A stretch of 64,000 nt of DNA from Firm-08 sp045546995 (GTDB lineage: Bacteria; Bacillota; Clostridia; Oscillospirales; QAKW01). Both the position numbers and the translations under genes were made by a program. The notes beneath the pieces were generated by a model. That model was not told where the DNA came from, did no database searches, and saw only the letters and a program-made list of their open reading frames with translations. Position 1 is the stretch's first letter; the number at the start of each line of letters is the position of its first letter. Positions 16,361 through 25,473 of this stretch are shown one piece after another. The stretch is taken from the NCBI GenBank assembly GCA_045546995.1, contig JAZQDW010000008.1:132181-196180 (forward strand). Direction: 5' to 3'.

Positions 16361-17397
16361 TTACAATTTTACTCACCGTATTTATGTTTGGTCTGTTGAT
16401 CTTCATTCATGAATTGGGTCACTTTATGACTGCCAGATGGGCTAAGGTCAAGATTGATGAATTTGCTTTAGGAATGGGACCTGCAATTTTTAAAAAGCAG
16501 GGAAAGGAAACACTGTATTCCATTCGCCTTTTTCCCATTGGAGGATTTGTTAAAATGGATGGGGAGGACGGAAACGGAACAGACGTTAATTCATTTAATA
16601 AAAAGCCCAAATGGAAACGGTTTATCATTTTGTTGGCCGGTGCATTTAATAACATCGTGTTCGGCTTTCTGTTAAGCTGTCTGGTTTATGGTTTGTTGGC
16701 GGGGTGGAAGTATTATCCCACTACTGTGATTGACGAGTTTCATGATGATGCGGTTTCTTCAAACTATGGTTTGAAACCGGATGATCAGATTTACTCAATT
16801 AACGGATATCGGATTTATTCCTACAACGATATAGGATATGCCTGTAGTCAGAACGTCAAAGAGCCACTGGACTTTGTCGTGATTCGCAAAGGAAATAAGG
16901 TGGCAGTGGATGATGTTTTGTTGCCGATTGAAAAATCGGACATAGCAGGTGACTTTTATACGGTTGATTTTTACGTTAATCCTGCCAAAAAGAATTTTAT
17001 AACTACAATCGAGTACTCGTTTAACAGTACGATATCGTTGACTCGTTCGATCTATTCGTTTTTTGGATCACTGTTTACGGGAAAAGCCAATATTAATAAC
17101 GTAAGCGGTGTTGTCGGAACAACGCAGCTGGTAGGAGAAACCGTCGCCACGGAAAAGGGAATTGATTTTGCTTCTCTGTTTCTGATGATGTCTATGATTT
17201 CTATCAACCTGGGCATCGTCAATCTGTTGCCTTTGCCTGCATTAGATGGTGGTAGAATTTTGCTGCTGGGTATTGAGGCGGTTTTTCGCAGAAAGTTGAA
17301 TGAAAACGTGGAAATGGCAATCAATGCAATCGGTTTTGTGCTGTTAATGTTGTTGATGATCGTCATTACGGTGAAGGATATAATTAAATTGTTTTAG
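16348..17397 (+). CDS. rseP: Site-2 intramembrane metalloprotease RseP/RasP
   Basis: Membrane zinc protease that cleaves anti-sigma factors and remnant signal peptides in the bilayer. From the chosen start, the HELGH zinc motif is at residues 21-25 in the first helix. A PDZ-like region covers about 115-195 (SNYGLKPDDQIYSINGYRIYSYNDI). LPLPALDGGRILLLGIEAV carries the third metal ligand Asp. The ATG at 16348 follows AGGAGGAG directly; an in-frame ATG at 16303 would lie deep in dxr and add 15 non-hydrophobic residues, so it is rejected. It overlaps dxr by 13 nt. Confidence 0.95.
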   Translation: MQIVITILLTVFMFGLLIFIHELGHFMTARWAKVKIDEFALGMGPAIFKKQGKETLYSIRLFPIGGFVKMDGEDGNGTDVNSFNKKPKWKRFIILLAGAFNNIVFGFLLSCLVYGLLAGWKYYPTTVIDEFHDDAVSSNYGLKPDDQIYSINGYRIYSYNDIGYACSQNVKEPLDFVVIRKGNKVAVDDVLLPIEKSDIAGDFYTVDFYVNPAKKNFITTIEYSFNSTISLTRSIYSFFGSLFTGKANINNVSGVVGTTQLVGETVATEKGIDFASLFLMMSMISINLGIVNLLPLPALDGGRILLLGIEAVFRRKLNENVEMAINAIGFVLLMLLMIVITVKDIIKLF

Positions 17398-17405
17398 GAG
17401 CTTTT

Positions 17406-18440
17406 ATGAAACAGATCAAAATCGGAAATTTGACGTTGGGTCAGGGGCAACCGGTGTTGATTCAGTCCATGCTGTCAACGCCCAATGGTGATATTTCAGC
17501 TGCATTGCAGCAGGCAAAAATGCTGGAGCAGGCAGGTTGCCGGATTTTGCGGTTGGCTGTACCCGATGAAAATGCATTGCCTGTGATCACTGCATTAAAA
17601 GAGCATACGACGATGCCGATCGTTGCGGATATTCATTTTGATTATAAGCTGGCGTTGGCATCGGTGGATGCCGGTGTAGATAAAATCCGAATTAATCCCG
17701 GTAATATCGGTGCAGATGAAAACGTTCGCGCCGTTGCCAAAAAATGCTTGAAGCATCATATTCCGATCAGAATTGGTGTCAATGGTGGCTCGCTTGAGAA
17801 GAATATTCTTGCAAAATACGGTGCTCCTACAGCAGAGGCACTGGTTGAAAGCGCGCTGTTTCATGCATCTTTGCTGGAAAAGTACGATTTTAATGACATT
17901 GTGGTTTCGATGAAGTCCTCTAACGTTGCCAATATGGTGCGCGCATATCGACTGTTGGCGGAAAAGAAGGATTATTTGCTCCATATCGGCGTGACGGAAG
18001 CGGGTCCGGGAACCCGTGGTGTAATTAAAAATGCTATAGGTATCGGCGCATTGCTTCTGGATGGTATCGGTAATACGATTCGTGTTTCCCTTACCGATGA
18101 TCCTGTTGAAGAAATTTACGCTGCCAAGCAGATTTTGAACGCACTGGACCTTTTGCCGGGGGAACCGCAGTTGATTTCCTGTCCTACCTGCGGCAGAACA
18201 CAGATCGATTTGATCGCTCTTGCCAAGCAGGTTGATCAGATGCTTGCACAAATTCATAAGCCGATTAAAGTTGCTGTTATGGGATGCGTGGTAAATGGTC
18301 CCGGCGAGGCACGTGAAGCCGATATCGGCATCGCCGGCGGCAAAGGCGAGGCGCTGTTATTTAAGCACGGTCAGGTGATTTGCAAGGTTCCGTATGACGA
18401 AATATTACAAAGACTGAAGTTTGAGATAGACAAATTATGA
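17406..18440 (+). CDS. ispG: 4-hydroxy-3-methylbut-2-enyl diphosphate synthase (IspG/GcpE)
   Basis: Iron-sulfur enzyme that reduces MEcPP to HMBPP in the MEP pathway. The TIM barrel starts GNLTLGQGQPVLIQSML. IVADIHFDYKLAL, DKIRINPGNIG and SMKSSNVANMVRAYR are conserved blocks. The [4Fe-4S] ligands are in ISCPTCGRTQIDL and the Cys of VMGCVVNGPGEA. 344 aa fits the short bacterial form. It lies between rseP and polC, the slot that holds proS in Bacillus. Confidence 0.96.
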   Translation: MKQIKIGNLTLGQGQPVLIQSMLSTPNGDISAALQQAKMLEQAGCRILRLAVPDENALPVITALKEHTTMPIVADIHFDYKLALASVDAGVDKIRINPGNIGADENVRAVAKKCLKHHIPIRIGVNGGSLEKNILAKYGAPTAEALVESALFHASLLEKYDFNDIVVSMKSSNVANMVRAYRLLAEKKDYLLHIGVTEAGPGTRGVIKNAIGIGALLLDGIGNTIRVSLTDDPVEEIYAAKQILNALDLLPGEPQLISCPTCGRTQIDLIALAKQVDQMLAQIHKPIKVAVMGCVVNGPGEAREADIGIAGGKGEALLFKHGQVICKVPYDEILQRLKFEIDKL

Positions 18441-18450
18441 CGGAGGACGT

Positions 18451-21400
18451 ATGACAGAACGTTTGTTTTTTGAGATATTTGCAAAATTGAATCAGGACAA
18501 TTATGATCCCGCTTTTGCTGAAGCAGTTGTCACCAACGTGCGAATCGAGCGTGAAAAGCGATATCTCTTGGGCAAAGTTTTGTTTCCTGCTTTCATTTCT
18601 CAGCAGACGATTCAAAAAGTTTTTGCTGATATTAAGCAAGTGTACAATCTTGCATATTTGCAGCTGGACGTCAGTTTTTCTCGACTGTCTTTTGATAAAA
18701 AAATGTGGCAGGAGATCATTGCATTTGTACGTGCTAAAAATCGGAATTGTAATGGTTTTTTGGATGGAAGCAATGCTACTCTCGATAATGAAATATTAAC
18801 GATCGAACTTTCTCATGGCGGCTTGGCAATATTGAAAGAATTTCGTGTTGATGATCAGATCCGCAAGTTGGTTAACGGATGGTTTGGTCTTAATGTGTCT
18901 ATTCAGTTTACCGGTGTAACGGAAGTAACTGAGAATGAAAATGAGTTGAGTAAACTTGAATTCGAAGCACCACCTGCGATGGACGTGGATGATATGATTC
19001 CGCCTCCACCTCCGCCAACGATTCAAAAGGATGCGCCTTCTGCCCCCATACGTCGTAAGGCGGCGCCGATCGATCCGAAAATGGTTTTCTCGATGGGGGA
19101 ATTGCCGTTTGATATGAACGGATCCGAAATTTTGAAGGGTAAGAGAATCGGTGATACGTTTATTAAGATTTCGGAGTTGAATCCTGACAGCGGGCGCGTG
19201 ACAGTCGTTGGTGAGGTTTTCAGCTTTGACTCCCGTGTGTTGTGGGACGGTAAAAACATTCGTGTCACGCTGTATATCTCGGATGGCACCGGTTCATTTG
19301 TTGTTAAATTCAGAGATAGTATTTCTGCATTTGAAAAATATGAGGAACATCTTCAAAGCGGTAAATCCATTGCCATCTCCGGTATGGTTGAATTTGACCG
19401 TTATGAAGAGGATATCGTTCTGCAGGCCTCGGTTATTGCTACGGCCAGAAAGAAAAAACAGGTTGACAACTATCGTGAAAAGCGTGTCGAGCTTCATTTG
19501 CATACAAAAATGTCCTCAATGGACGCAACAAATGAAATAGGGGATTTTGTAAAACGGGCTGCTGAATGGGGGCACAAAGCCATTGCCATTACTGATCACG
19601 GCAACGTACAGGCCTATCCGCAGGCGGCAAAAGCAGGACAGAAGCACGGCGTTAAAATTTTGTACGGTATGGAAGGCTATATGGTAGATGATACCGCGCC
19701 TTCCGTGATTCACGGCGATGCAAAACACAGCTTTAAAGATACGTTTGTTGTTTTTGATATTGAAACGACCGGCTTGACTGCTTGTGTGCATCAAGTTATT
19801 GAGATCGGCGCTGTAAAAGTCGTTGGCGGGTCAATGGAGGAGGAATTCCATACTTTTGTACGTCCCGACTGCAGTATTCCTCCTGAAATTGTTGAACTTA
19901 CCGGCATTAACGATAATATGGTTCGAAACGCGCCCGGTTTTGAAGAAGCGCTTGAAAAATTTGTTTCATTTTGCGGTGAGAACGTTGTTTTGGTGGCGCA
20001 TAATGCTAATTTCGACGTTGGTTTTATGAAGTTTCACGCAAATAAAATCGGTCGATCGTTTGGCTATACGTATATCGATACGGTACCGTTGTGCCGCTAT
20101 GCCTTTCCCGGCGTGCGTTCTGTGAAGTTGGATACCGTTGCAAAAAAGATTCATCTGCCCGCCTTTGAACACCATCGTGCCGTTGACGATGCCAAGACGT
20201 TGGCAAGAATCTTTCAGTATTTGATGAATCACGTAACGGAGCAGGCCGGCGGTGAGGATCTTGATACGATTCGCAGTGTTGTGGAACCTGAACTGCTACA
20301 GTTGATTCATAAGCACAACAGATCTTATCATATCATTTTGTTGGTGAAGAACAAAGTGGGGCTTAAGAATCTGTATAAGTTGGTAACCAAGGGTAATATC
20401 GAACATTTCTATTCACATCCGGTTATTTTGAAAAGCGAAATATCCGAATTGCGTGATGGTCTCATTGTCGGCAGCGCCTGTGAGGCGGGCGAGTTATTTA
20501 AGGCTGTTCTTGCAGGAAAGTCAGATGATGAGTTGTGTCGGATCGCTTCCTTTTATGATTTTTTGGAGGTACAGCCGCTGGGCAATAACCAATATATGCT
20601 TCGTGACGGTTATGCTAACAGTAAGGAAGATCTGCGTAATTTCAACCGCAAGATCATTTCCTTGGGAGAGATGCTGTCCAAACCGGTTTGTGCAACGTGC
20701 GATGCCCACTTTTTGAATAAAAGTGACGAGGTGTTTCGTCGTATTCTGCAGGCCGGACAAGGCTTCGAGGACGCTGATAATCAACCTCCTTTGTACTTCA
20801 GAAATACAAAGGAAATGATCGAGGAATTTGATTATCTTCCCATTGAAAAAGCAGAAGAGATCGTAATTAAAAATCCCGGTATGATCGCTGATCAATGCGA
20901 GGAAATTATTCCTATACCGGAGGGGATGTATCCGCCGATTATCGAAGGCTGTGAAGACGAACTTCGTGAAATCGCATACGCAAACGCAAAGAAAATTTAC
21001 GGTGATCCGATTCCCGAAAAGGTTCTTACTCGTATGGAACGTGAATTGGATGCAATTATCGGCAACGGATTTGCGGTTATGTACATGATTTCGCAAAAAC
21101 TGGTAAAAAAATCCAATGAGGATGGATATTTTGTCGGCTCTCGTGGTTCGGTTGGCTCTTCATTTGCCGCAAACATCATCGGCATTTCCGAAGTGAACCC
21201 ACTACCGCCCCATTATCTCTGCCCTGAATGTAAGTATATGGAGTGGTTTGATGACGGATCGATCGGCTCCGGCTTCGATTTACCACCTAAAAAATGCCCG
21301 AAGTGCGGTGCCCAGTTGAACTGCGACGGACACGATATTCCGTTTGAAACCTTTTTGGGCTTTAAAGGTGATAAGGTACCGGATATCGATCTTAACTTTT

Positions 21401-22809
21401 CCGGCGTCTATCAACCGGTTGCGCACGAATACGTTCGTACTATGTTTGGCTCGAAATACGTGTATAAAGCAGGAACGATCGGTACTCTCGCCGACAAAAC
21501 AGCCTATGGCTTTGTTAAAAAGTATTTTGAGGCAAAAGGGGAGCAGGTCAACAAGGCTGAACTGCAACGTCTTGTTGACGGCTGTGTGGGTACTAAACGT
21601 ACGACGGGCCAGCATCCCGCGGGTATGGTTGTAGTTCCGAAAGCATATGATGTGTATGATTTCTGTCCGATTCAGCATCCTGCGGATGATCAGTCGTCCG
21701 ACATCCTGACGACTCACTTTGATTTCCATTCGCTGCATGATACGATTTTGAAATTTGATATTCTCGGTCACGATGTGCCTACGCTTTTGCGTAAGATGTT
21801 TGATTTGACGGGTATTCCGTTCGAGACCATTCCGATGAATGATCCGCAGGTTTACAGTCTGTTGCAATCGCCTGAAGCTTTGGGAGTCACACCCGAGCAG
21901 ATCGATTGCGAGACCGGTACGCTTGCTTTACCGGAAATGGGAACCGGCTTTGTGCGCGGAATGTTGATTCAGGCAAAGCCGAAAAACTTCTCGGAATTGT
22001 TGCAGATTTCCGGTTTGTCACACGGTACCGACGTTTGGATCGGTAATGCTGCCGATTTGATCGATAACGGTACTTGTACGATTTCCGAAGTTATCGGTAC
22101 CCGTGACAATATCATGGTGTATCTGATTCATAAGGGTATGGAACCGTCGCTGGCATTTAAAATTATGGAAATTGTCCGTAAGGGTAATGCTAAGAAATTG
22201 CTGACGCAGGAGATGATCGATGAAATGTACCGTGTCGGGTGCCCGGAATGGTACGTTGAATCATGTATGAAGATTAAGTACATGTTCCCTAAGGCTCATG
22301 CAGCTGCTTACGTTATGGGTGCCATTCGTCTGGGTTGGTACAAAATTCATACGCCGCTCGAGTTTTATGCCGCGCACTTCACCGTTCGTCCGGATGGATT
22401 TGATGCGTTGGAGGTTGCCAAGGGTGAGGACTTTTTACGTAACGTGATTAAATCGATTGAAAATCTTGGAAAACAGGCCAAAGCGACCGAAACAGAAAAG
22501 GCAACTACCTATCAGGTCGTTGTAGAGGCGATGGAACGTGGCGTTGAATTCTTACCTGTAAGTATCGCACATAGCCACGCCACCGACTTTTTGGTTGAAG
22601 ACGGTAAAATTCGTATGCCGTTCTCCGTTTTCAGTGGTGTCGGTGATACGGCGGCATTATCCATTGCAAAGACCCGTGATGAAGGTGGATATATGTCACA
22701 AGAGGAATTTCGACTGAAATCCGGCGTTTCCAAGACGATTATTGAACTGTTTAATCAAGAGGGTGTATTCGGATCGCTTCCGCCTTCCTCTCAAGTAACT
22801 TTATTTTAA
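18451..22809 (+). CDS. polC: DNA polymerase III alpha subunit, Gram-positive PolC type
   Basis: Replicative polymerase with built-in proofreading. Domains in order: N-terminal domains (1-195), a Pro-rich link, an OB fold (about 225-335), the first part of the PHP domain (VELHLHTKMSSMDA, about 347), an inserted DEDD exonuclease (FDIETTG with Asp436 and Glu438), the rest of PHP, palm catalytic residues in PDIDLNF (Asp978, Asp980) and fingers. A CPEC/CPKC zinc site precedes the palm. The last five residues, QVTLF, are a beta-clamp-binding peptide. 1452 aa is standard. GGAGG precedes the start. Confidence 0.98.
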   Translation: MTERLFFEIFAKLNQDNYDPAFAEAVVTNVRIEREKRYLLGKVLFPAFISQQTIQKVFADIKQVYNLAYLQLDVSFSRLSFDKKMWQEIIAFVRAKNRNCNGFLDGSNATLDNEILTIELSHGGLAILKEFRVDDQIRKLVNGWFGLNVSIQFTGVTEVTENENELSKLEFEAPPAMDVDDMIPPPPPPTIQKDAPSAPIRRKAAPIDPKMVFSMGELPFDMNGSEILKGKRIGDTFIKISELNPDSGRVTVVGEVFSFDSRVLWDGKNIRVTLYISDGTGSFVVKFRDSISAFEKYEEHLQSGKSIAISGMVEFDRYEEDIVLQASVIATARKKKQVDNYREKRVELHLHTKMSSMDATNEIGDFVKRAAEWGHKAIAITDHGNVQAYPQAAKAGQKHGVKILYGMEGYMVDDTAPSVIHGDAKHSFKDTFVVFDIETTGLTACVHQVIEIGAVKVVGGSMEEEFHTFVRPDCSIPPEIVELTGINDNMVRNAPGFEEALEKFVSFCGENVVLVAHNANFDVGFMKFHANKIGRSFGYTYIDTVPLCRYAFPGVRSVKLDTVAKKIHLPAFEHHRAVDDAKTLARIFQYLMNHVTEQAGGEDLDTIRSVVEPELLQLIHKHNRSYHIILLVKNKVGLKNLYKLVTKGNIEHFYSHPVILKSEISELRDGLIVGSACEAGELFKAVLAGKSDDELCRIASFYDFLEVQPLGNNQYMLRDGYANSKEDLRNFNRKIISLGEMLSKPVCATCDAHFLNKSDEVFRRILQAGQGFEDADNQPPLYFRNTKEMIEEFDYLPIEKAEEIVIKNPGMIADQCEEIIPIPEGMYPPIIEGCEDELREIAYANAKKIYGDPIPEKVLTRMERELDAIIGNGFAVMYMISQKLVKKSNEDGYFVGSRGSVGSSFAANIIGISEVNPLPPHYLCPECKYMEWFDDGSIGSGFDLPPKKCPKCGAQLNCDGHDIPFETFLGFKGDKVPDIDLNFSGVYQPVAHEYVRTMFGSKYVYKAGTIGTLADKTAYGFVKKYFEAKGEQVNKAELQRLVDGCVGTKRTTGQHPAGMVVVPKAYDVYDFCPIQHPADDQSSDILTTHFDFHSLHDTILKFDILGHDVPTLLRKMFDLTGIPFETIPMNDPQVYSLLQSPEALGVTPEQIDCETGTLALPEMGTGFVRGMLIQAKPKNFSELLQISGLSHGTDVWIGNAADLIDNGTCTISEVIGTRDNIMVYLIHKGMEPSLAFKIMEIVRKGNAKKLLTQEMIDEMYRVGCPEWYVESCMKIKYMFPKAHAAAYVMGAIRLGWYKIHTPLEFYAAHFTVRPDGFDALEVAKGEDFLRNVIKSIENLGKQAKATETEKATTYQVVVEAMERGVEFLPVSIAHSHATDFLVEDGKIRMPFSVFSGVGDTAALSIAKTRDEGGYMSQEEFRLKSGVSKTIIELFNQEGVFGSLPPSSQVTLF

Positions 22810-22822
22810 GGAGTTTGGCATA

Positions 22823-23710
22823 ATGTTAGTAAGTTTTTTGTCTCAAAACCAAATTCGTTATGAAACCGATGTATCTTTGCGTGATTTGACCACCTTCCGT
22901 GTTGGCGGTGTGGCGGAAATTGTAATATACCCGGACAGCACGCAAAAGGTTGCTGATTTGGTTGCATTTCTTAAGCAAAATAATATTGATTATTTTGTTA
23001 TGGGAAACGGCTCTAATCTGTTGTTTTCCGACGAGCGTTTTGTCAGACCGATTTTAAAGACGGATGACCTGCTTACAATGTCTGTTCATAAGGATGAATT
23101 CACCTTTGGCGCCGGTGTCAAAATGGCAAAGGCTGCTAATTTTGCCGCTGAACATTGTTATAGCGGAATGGAATTTGCCCACGGAATTCCCGGCAGCATT
23201 GGTGGCGCGGTGTATATGAATGCCGGCGCCTATGATGGTACGATGTCACAAATTGTTTGTAGGACAACGTACGTTGATGAAGATGGTAACATTGATGAAA
23301 TTGTAGGCGATGCTCACGATTTTCAATATCGTCACAGTTTCTTTTCCCACAAGAATCTGATTATTACCGAAACTCTTGTTAAACTGGTTGCCGGTGATGA
23401 AACGGCGATCCGTGAAAAAATGGCTGACTTTATGCAACGTCGTAAGGACAAGCAACCGCTGAATCTTCCCAGTGCCGGCTCAACGTTTAAACGTCCGGTG
23501 GGCGCTTTTGCGGGTAAGCTGATTCAGGATTGCGGGCTGATGGGATTTCAGATTGGTGGCGCGGCTGTCAGTACCAAGCATGCGGGGTTTGTCGTCAATG
23601 TTGATCATGCCAGTTTTTCGGACGTGAGAAACGTGATCTCTCACGTACAGGAAACCGTCAAAAAAGAAACGGGATTTTTCCTTGAATGCGAAGTTGAGAT
23701 AGTTGAGTAG
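22823..23710 (+). CDS. murB: UDP-N-acetylenolpyruvoylglucosamine reductase
   Basis: FAD enzyme that completes UDP-MurNAc. FRVGGVAEIVIYPDS and VMGNGSNLLFSD belong to the FAD domain; GMEFAHGIPGSIGGAVYMNAGAYDG and LPSAGSTFKRP with a catalytic-type Ser, then EVEIVE at the C terminus, fit type II MurB. 295 aa is normal. It starts 13 nt after polC with AAGGAG and precedes rapZ, a common Clostridia order. Confidence 0.97.
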   Translation: MLVSFLSQNQIRYETDVSLRDLTTFRVGGVAEIVIYPDSTQKVADLVAFLKQNNIDYFVMGNGSNLLFSDERFVRPILKTDDLLTMSVHKDEFTFGAGVKMAKAANFAAEHCYSGMEFAHGIPGSIGGAVYMNAGAYDGTMSQIVCRTTYVDEDGNIDEIVGDAHDFQYRHSFFSHKNLIITETLVKLVAGDETAIREKMADFMQRRKDKQPLNLPSAGSTFKRPVGAFAGKLIQDCGLMGFQIGGAAVSTKHAGFVVNVDHASFSDVRNVISHVQETVKKETGFFLECEVEIVE

Positions 23711-23721
23711 GAGAAAATAGA

Positions 23722-24576
23722 ATGCGTCTTGTGATCATAAGCGGTATGTCCGGAGCTGGTAAATCCAGTGCATTACGTGCATTTGAGGATATGGGATATG
23801 GCTGTGTGGATAACGTTCCACCTGAGTTGATTGAAAAATTTTCCGAGATTTTTTCCGCGCCGAATTGCAGCATCGAGAAGATGGTTTTGGTTGTGGATGC
23901 CCGTTCGGCGGAATTGTTTTCGGGTTTATCTGCCGCGTTGGAGCATCTGCGCAGTCACAACGTTTTGTTTGATCTGCTGTTTTTGGATGCCGCCAACGAG
24001 GTACTTTTGAAACGCTATAAGGAAACCCGCCGTCGTCACCCTTTAATCAGCGATTCGGATGGTTCTCTTGAAAATGCCATTCGCAAAGAGCGTATGATGA
24101 TGCAAACGGCTCGTGATCGAGCAGATTTTGTAATTGATACTACTAATTTGTCCGGAAAAGAACTGACGAAGCGTTTGCATCAATTATTCAGTGCCAATAC
24201 GGCTTCAATGGACGTTTCAATTCTTTCGTTTGGATATAAATACGGTATTCCTGCTGATGCTGATTTGGTATTTGACGTACGTTGTCTGCCCAATCCGTAT
24301 TACGTGGAAGCGTTGCGTGATAAACGTGGATACGAATCCGAGGTCTACGATTATGTTTTTCAGTGGTCGGTTGCGCAACAACTTAAAAGTAAGCTGGAGG
24401 ATTTGATCGGGTTTTTGTTGCCCTTGTATGTTGAAGAAGGGAAAAGTTCGGTTGTGATTGCATTTGGTTGTACCGGTGGTCAACATCGGTCAGTTGCTTT
24501 TGCCGAGCATTTCAGTCGTTTTTGTAAAAATAAACAGTATCATACGGCGTTGACGCACAGAGATGCCGATAAATAA
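23722..24576 (+). CDS. rapZ: RNase adaptor/nucleotide-binding protein RapZ (YvcJ)
   Basis: P-loop protein; in Gram-negatives it guides RNase E to small RNA, in Bacillota it is known as YvcJ and hydrolyses nucleotides. Walker A GMSGAGKSS is at residues 8-16, the second nucleotide site FLDAANEVLLKRYKETRRRHP follows, and the C-terminal domain has FDVRCLPNPY and IAFGCTGGQHRSVAFAEH. 284 aa is typical. In most relatives yvcK/mgfK lies between rapZ and whiA; here whiA follows after 15 nt. Confidence 0.95.
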   Translation: MRLVIISGMSGAGKSSALRAFEDMGYGCVDNVPPELIEKFSEIFSAPNCSIEKMVLVVDARSAELFSGLSAALEHLRSHNVLFDLLFLDAANEVLLKRYKETRRRHPLISDSDGSLENAIRKERMMMQTARDRADFVIDTTNLSGKELTKRLHQLFSANTASMDVSILSFGYKYGIPADADLVFDVRCLPNPYYVEALRDKRGYESEVYDYVFQWSVAQQLKSKLEDLIGFLLPLYVEEGKSSVVIAFGCTGGQHRSVAFAEHFSRFCKNKQYHTALTHRDADK

Positions 24577-24591
24577 AGGAATTGTTGTATT

Positions 24592-25464
24592 ATGTCGTTT
24601 TGTTTTGACGTTAAACAGGAAATTTGCTCCCAGGAAGAAAAGCATAAACGCGCCATGTTTTACGGAATGATCTTGTACGCCGATCATATCAGCGATCGCA
24701 TCCAGATCACCACGGAAAACGTGTTTGTGGTCAATTTACTTGAACAGTTGGCTGCAGAGTTGTATGACGTTCATTTTTTGGTTGATGAGAATATGAGTGC
24801 CTATGTGGCTACGTTACAGGGTGAGTCGTTCAGCACGGTTTGCGCCGCTTTGGAGTTAGATCCCACCGAACCGCATTTTATACCGAAAATGGTAGAAAAG
24901 ACCGGTCAACTTGCTGCGTTTTTAAAAGGTGCTTTCCTGGTTGGCGGGTATATCAGTAATCCCAGATCTGCATACCATCTTGAACTGGTTTGCCATCAAT
25001 ATCAGGTTAATAAAGAGATCGGGTCTCACTTAAGAAACGTTGATTTTTCTTTTAAAAGTGTTGTTCGCAAATCGAGATTTGTTTTGTATTTAAAGGACAG
25101 CGTCGTGATGGAACGGTTGTTGTACGTTTTGGGTGCTAAAAAAGCTGCATTTTCTTTGGTTGATGCCAAAATTTATAAACAAATCAAAAATGAAAATAAC
25201 CGAATCAACAATTGTGCCGGTTATAATCAAGAAAAGACTCTGGACAAGGCGATTTCTCAGTTACTGGCGATACAAAAAATTGAGGAAACGGTCGGACTTG
25301 TTTCTCTTCCTGAGGATTTACAAGAAGTTGCACAGTTGAGAAAAAGCAACAAAATGGCCTCTCTTGCCGATCTTTGCCGCTTGACGGAAGGGAAGTTCAG
25401 CAAGGCCGGACTGAGTCGCAGATTGTCCAAGATTATTGAAATTGCAAATAAGATAGAGAAGTAA
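24592..25464 (+). CDS. whiA: DNA-binding protein WhiA
   Basis: Conserved Gram-positive regulator with a degenerate LAGLIDADG homing-endonuclease fold (about residues 85-195, LKGAFLVGGYISNPRSAYHLELV) and a C-terminal helix-turn-helix (about 215-285, LADLCRLTEGKFSKAGLSRRLSKI). It binds DNA and affects division and chromosome segregation; in actinomycetes it controls sporulation. 290 aa is slightly short. It starts 15 nt after rapZ and 9 nt before dnaE. Confidence 0.95.
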   Translation: MSFCFDVKQEICSQEEKHKRAMFYGMILYADHISDRIQITTENVFVVNLLEQLAAELYDVHFLVDENMSAYVATLQGESFSTVCAALELDPTEPHFIPKMVEKTGQLAAFLKGAFLVGGYISNPRSAYHLELVCHQYQVNKEIGSHLRNVDFSFKSVVRKSRFVLYLKDSVVMERLLYVLGAKKAAFSLVDAKIYKQIKNENNRINNCAGYNQEKTLDKAISQLLAIQKIEETVGLVSLPEDLQEVAQLRKSNKMASLADLCRLTEGKFSKAGLSRRLSKIIEIANKIEK

Positions 25465-25473
25465 AGGAATTGT

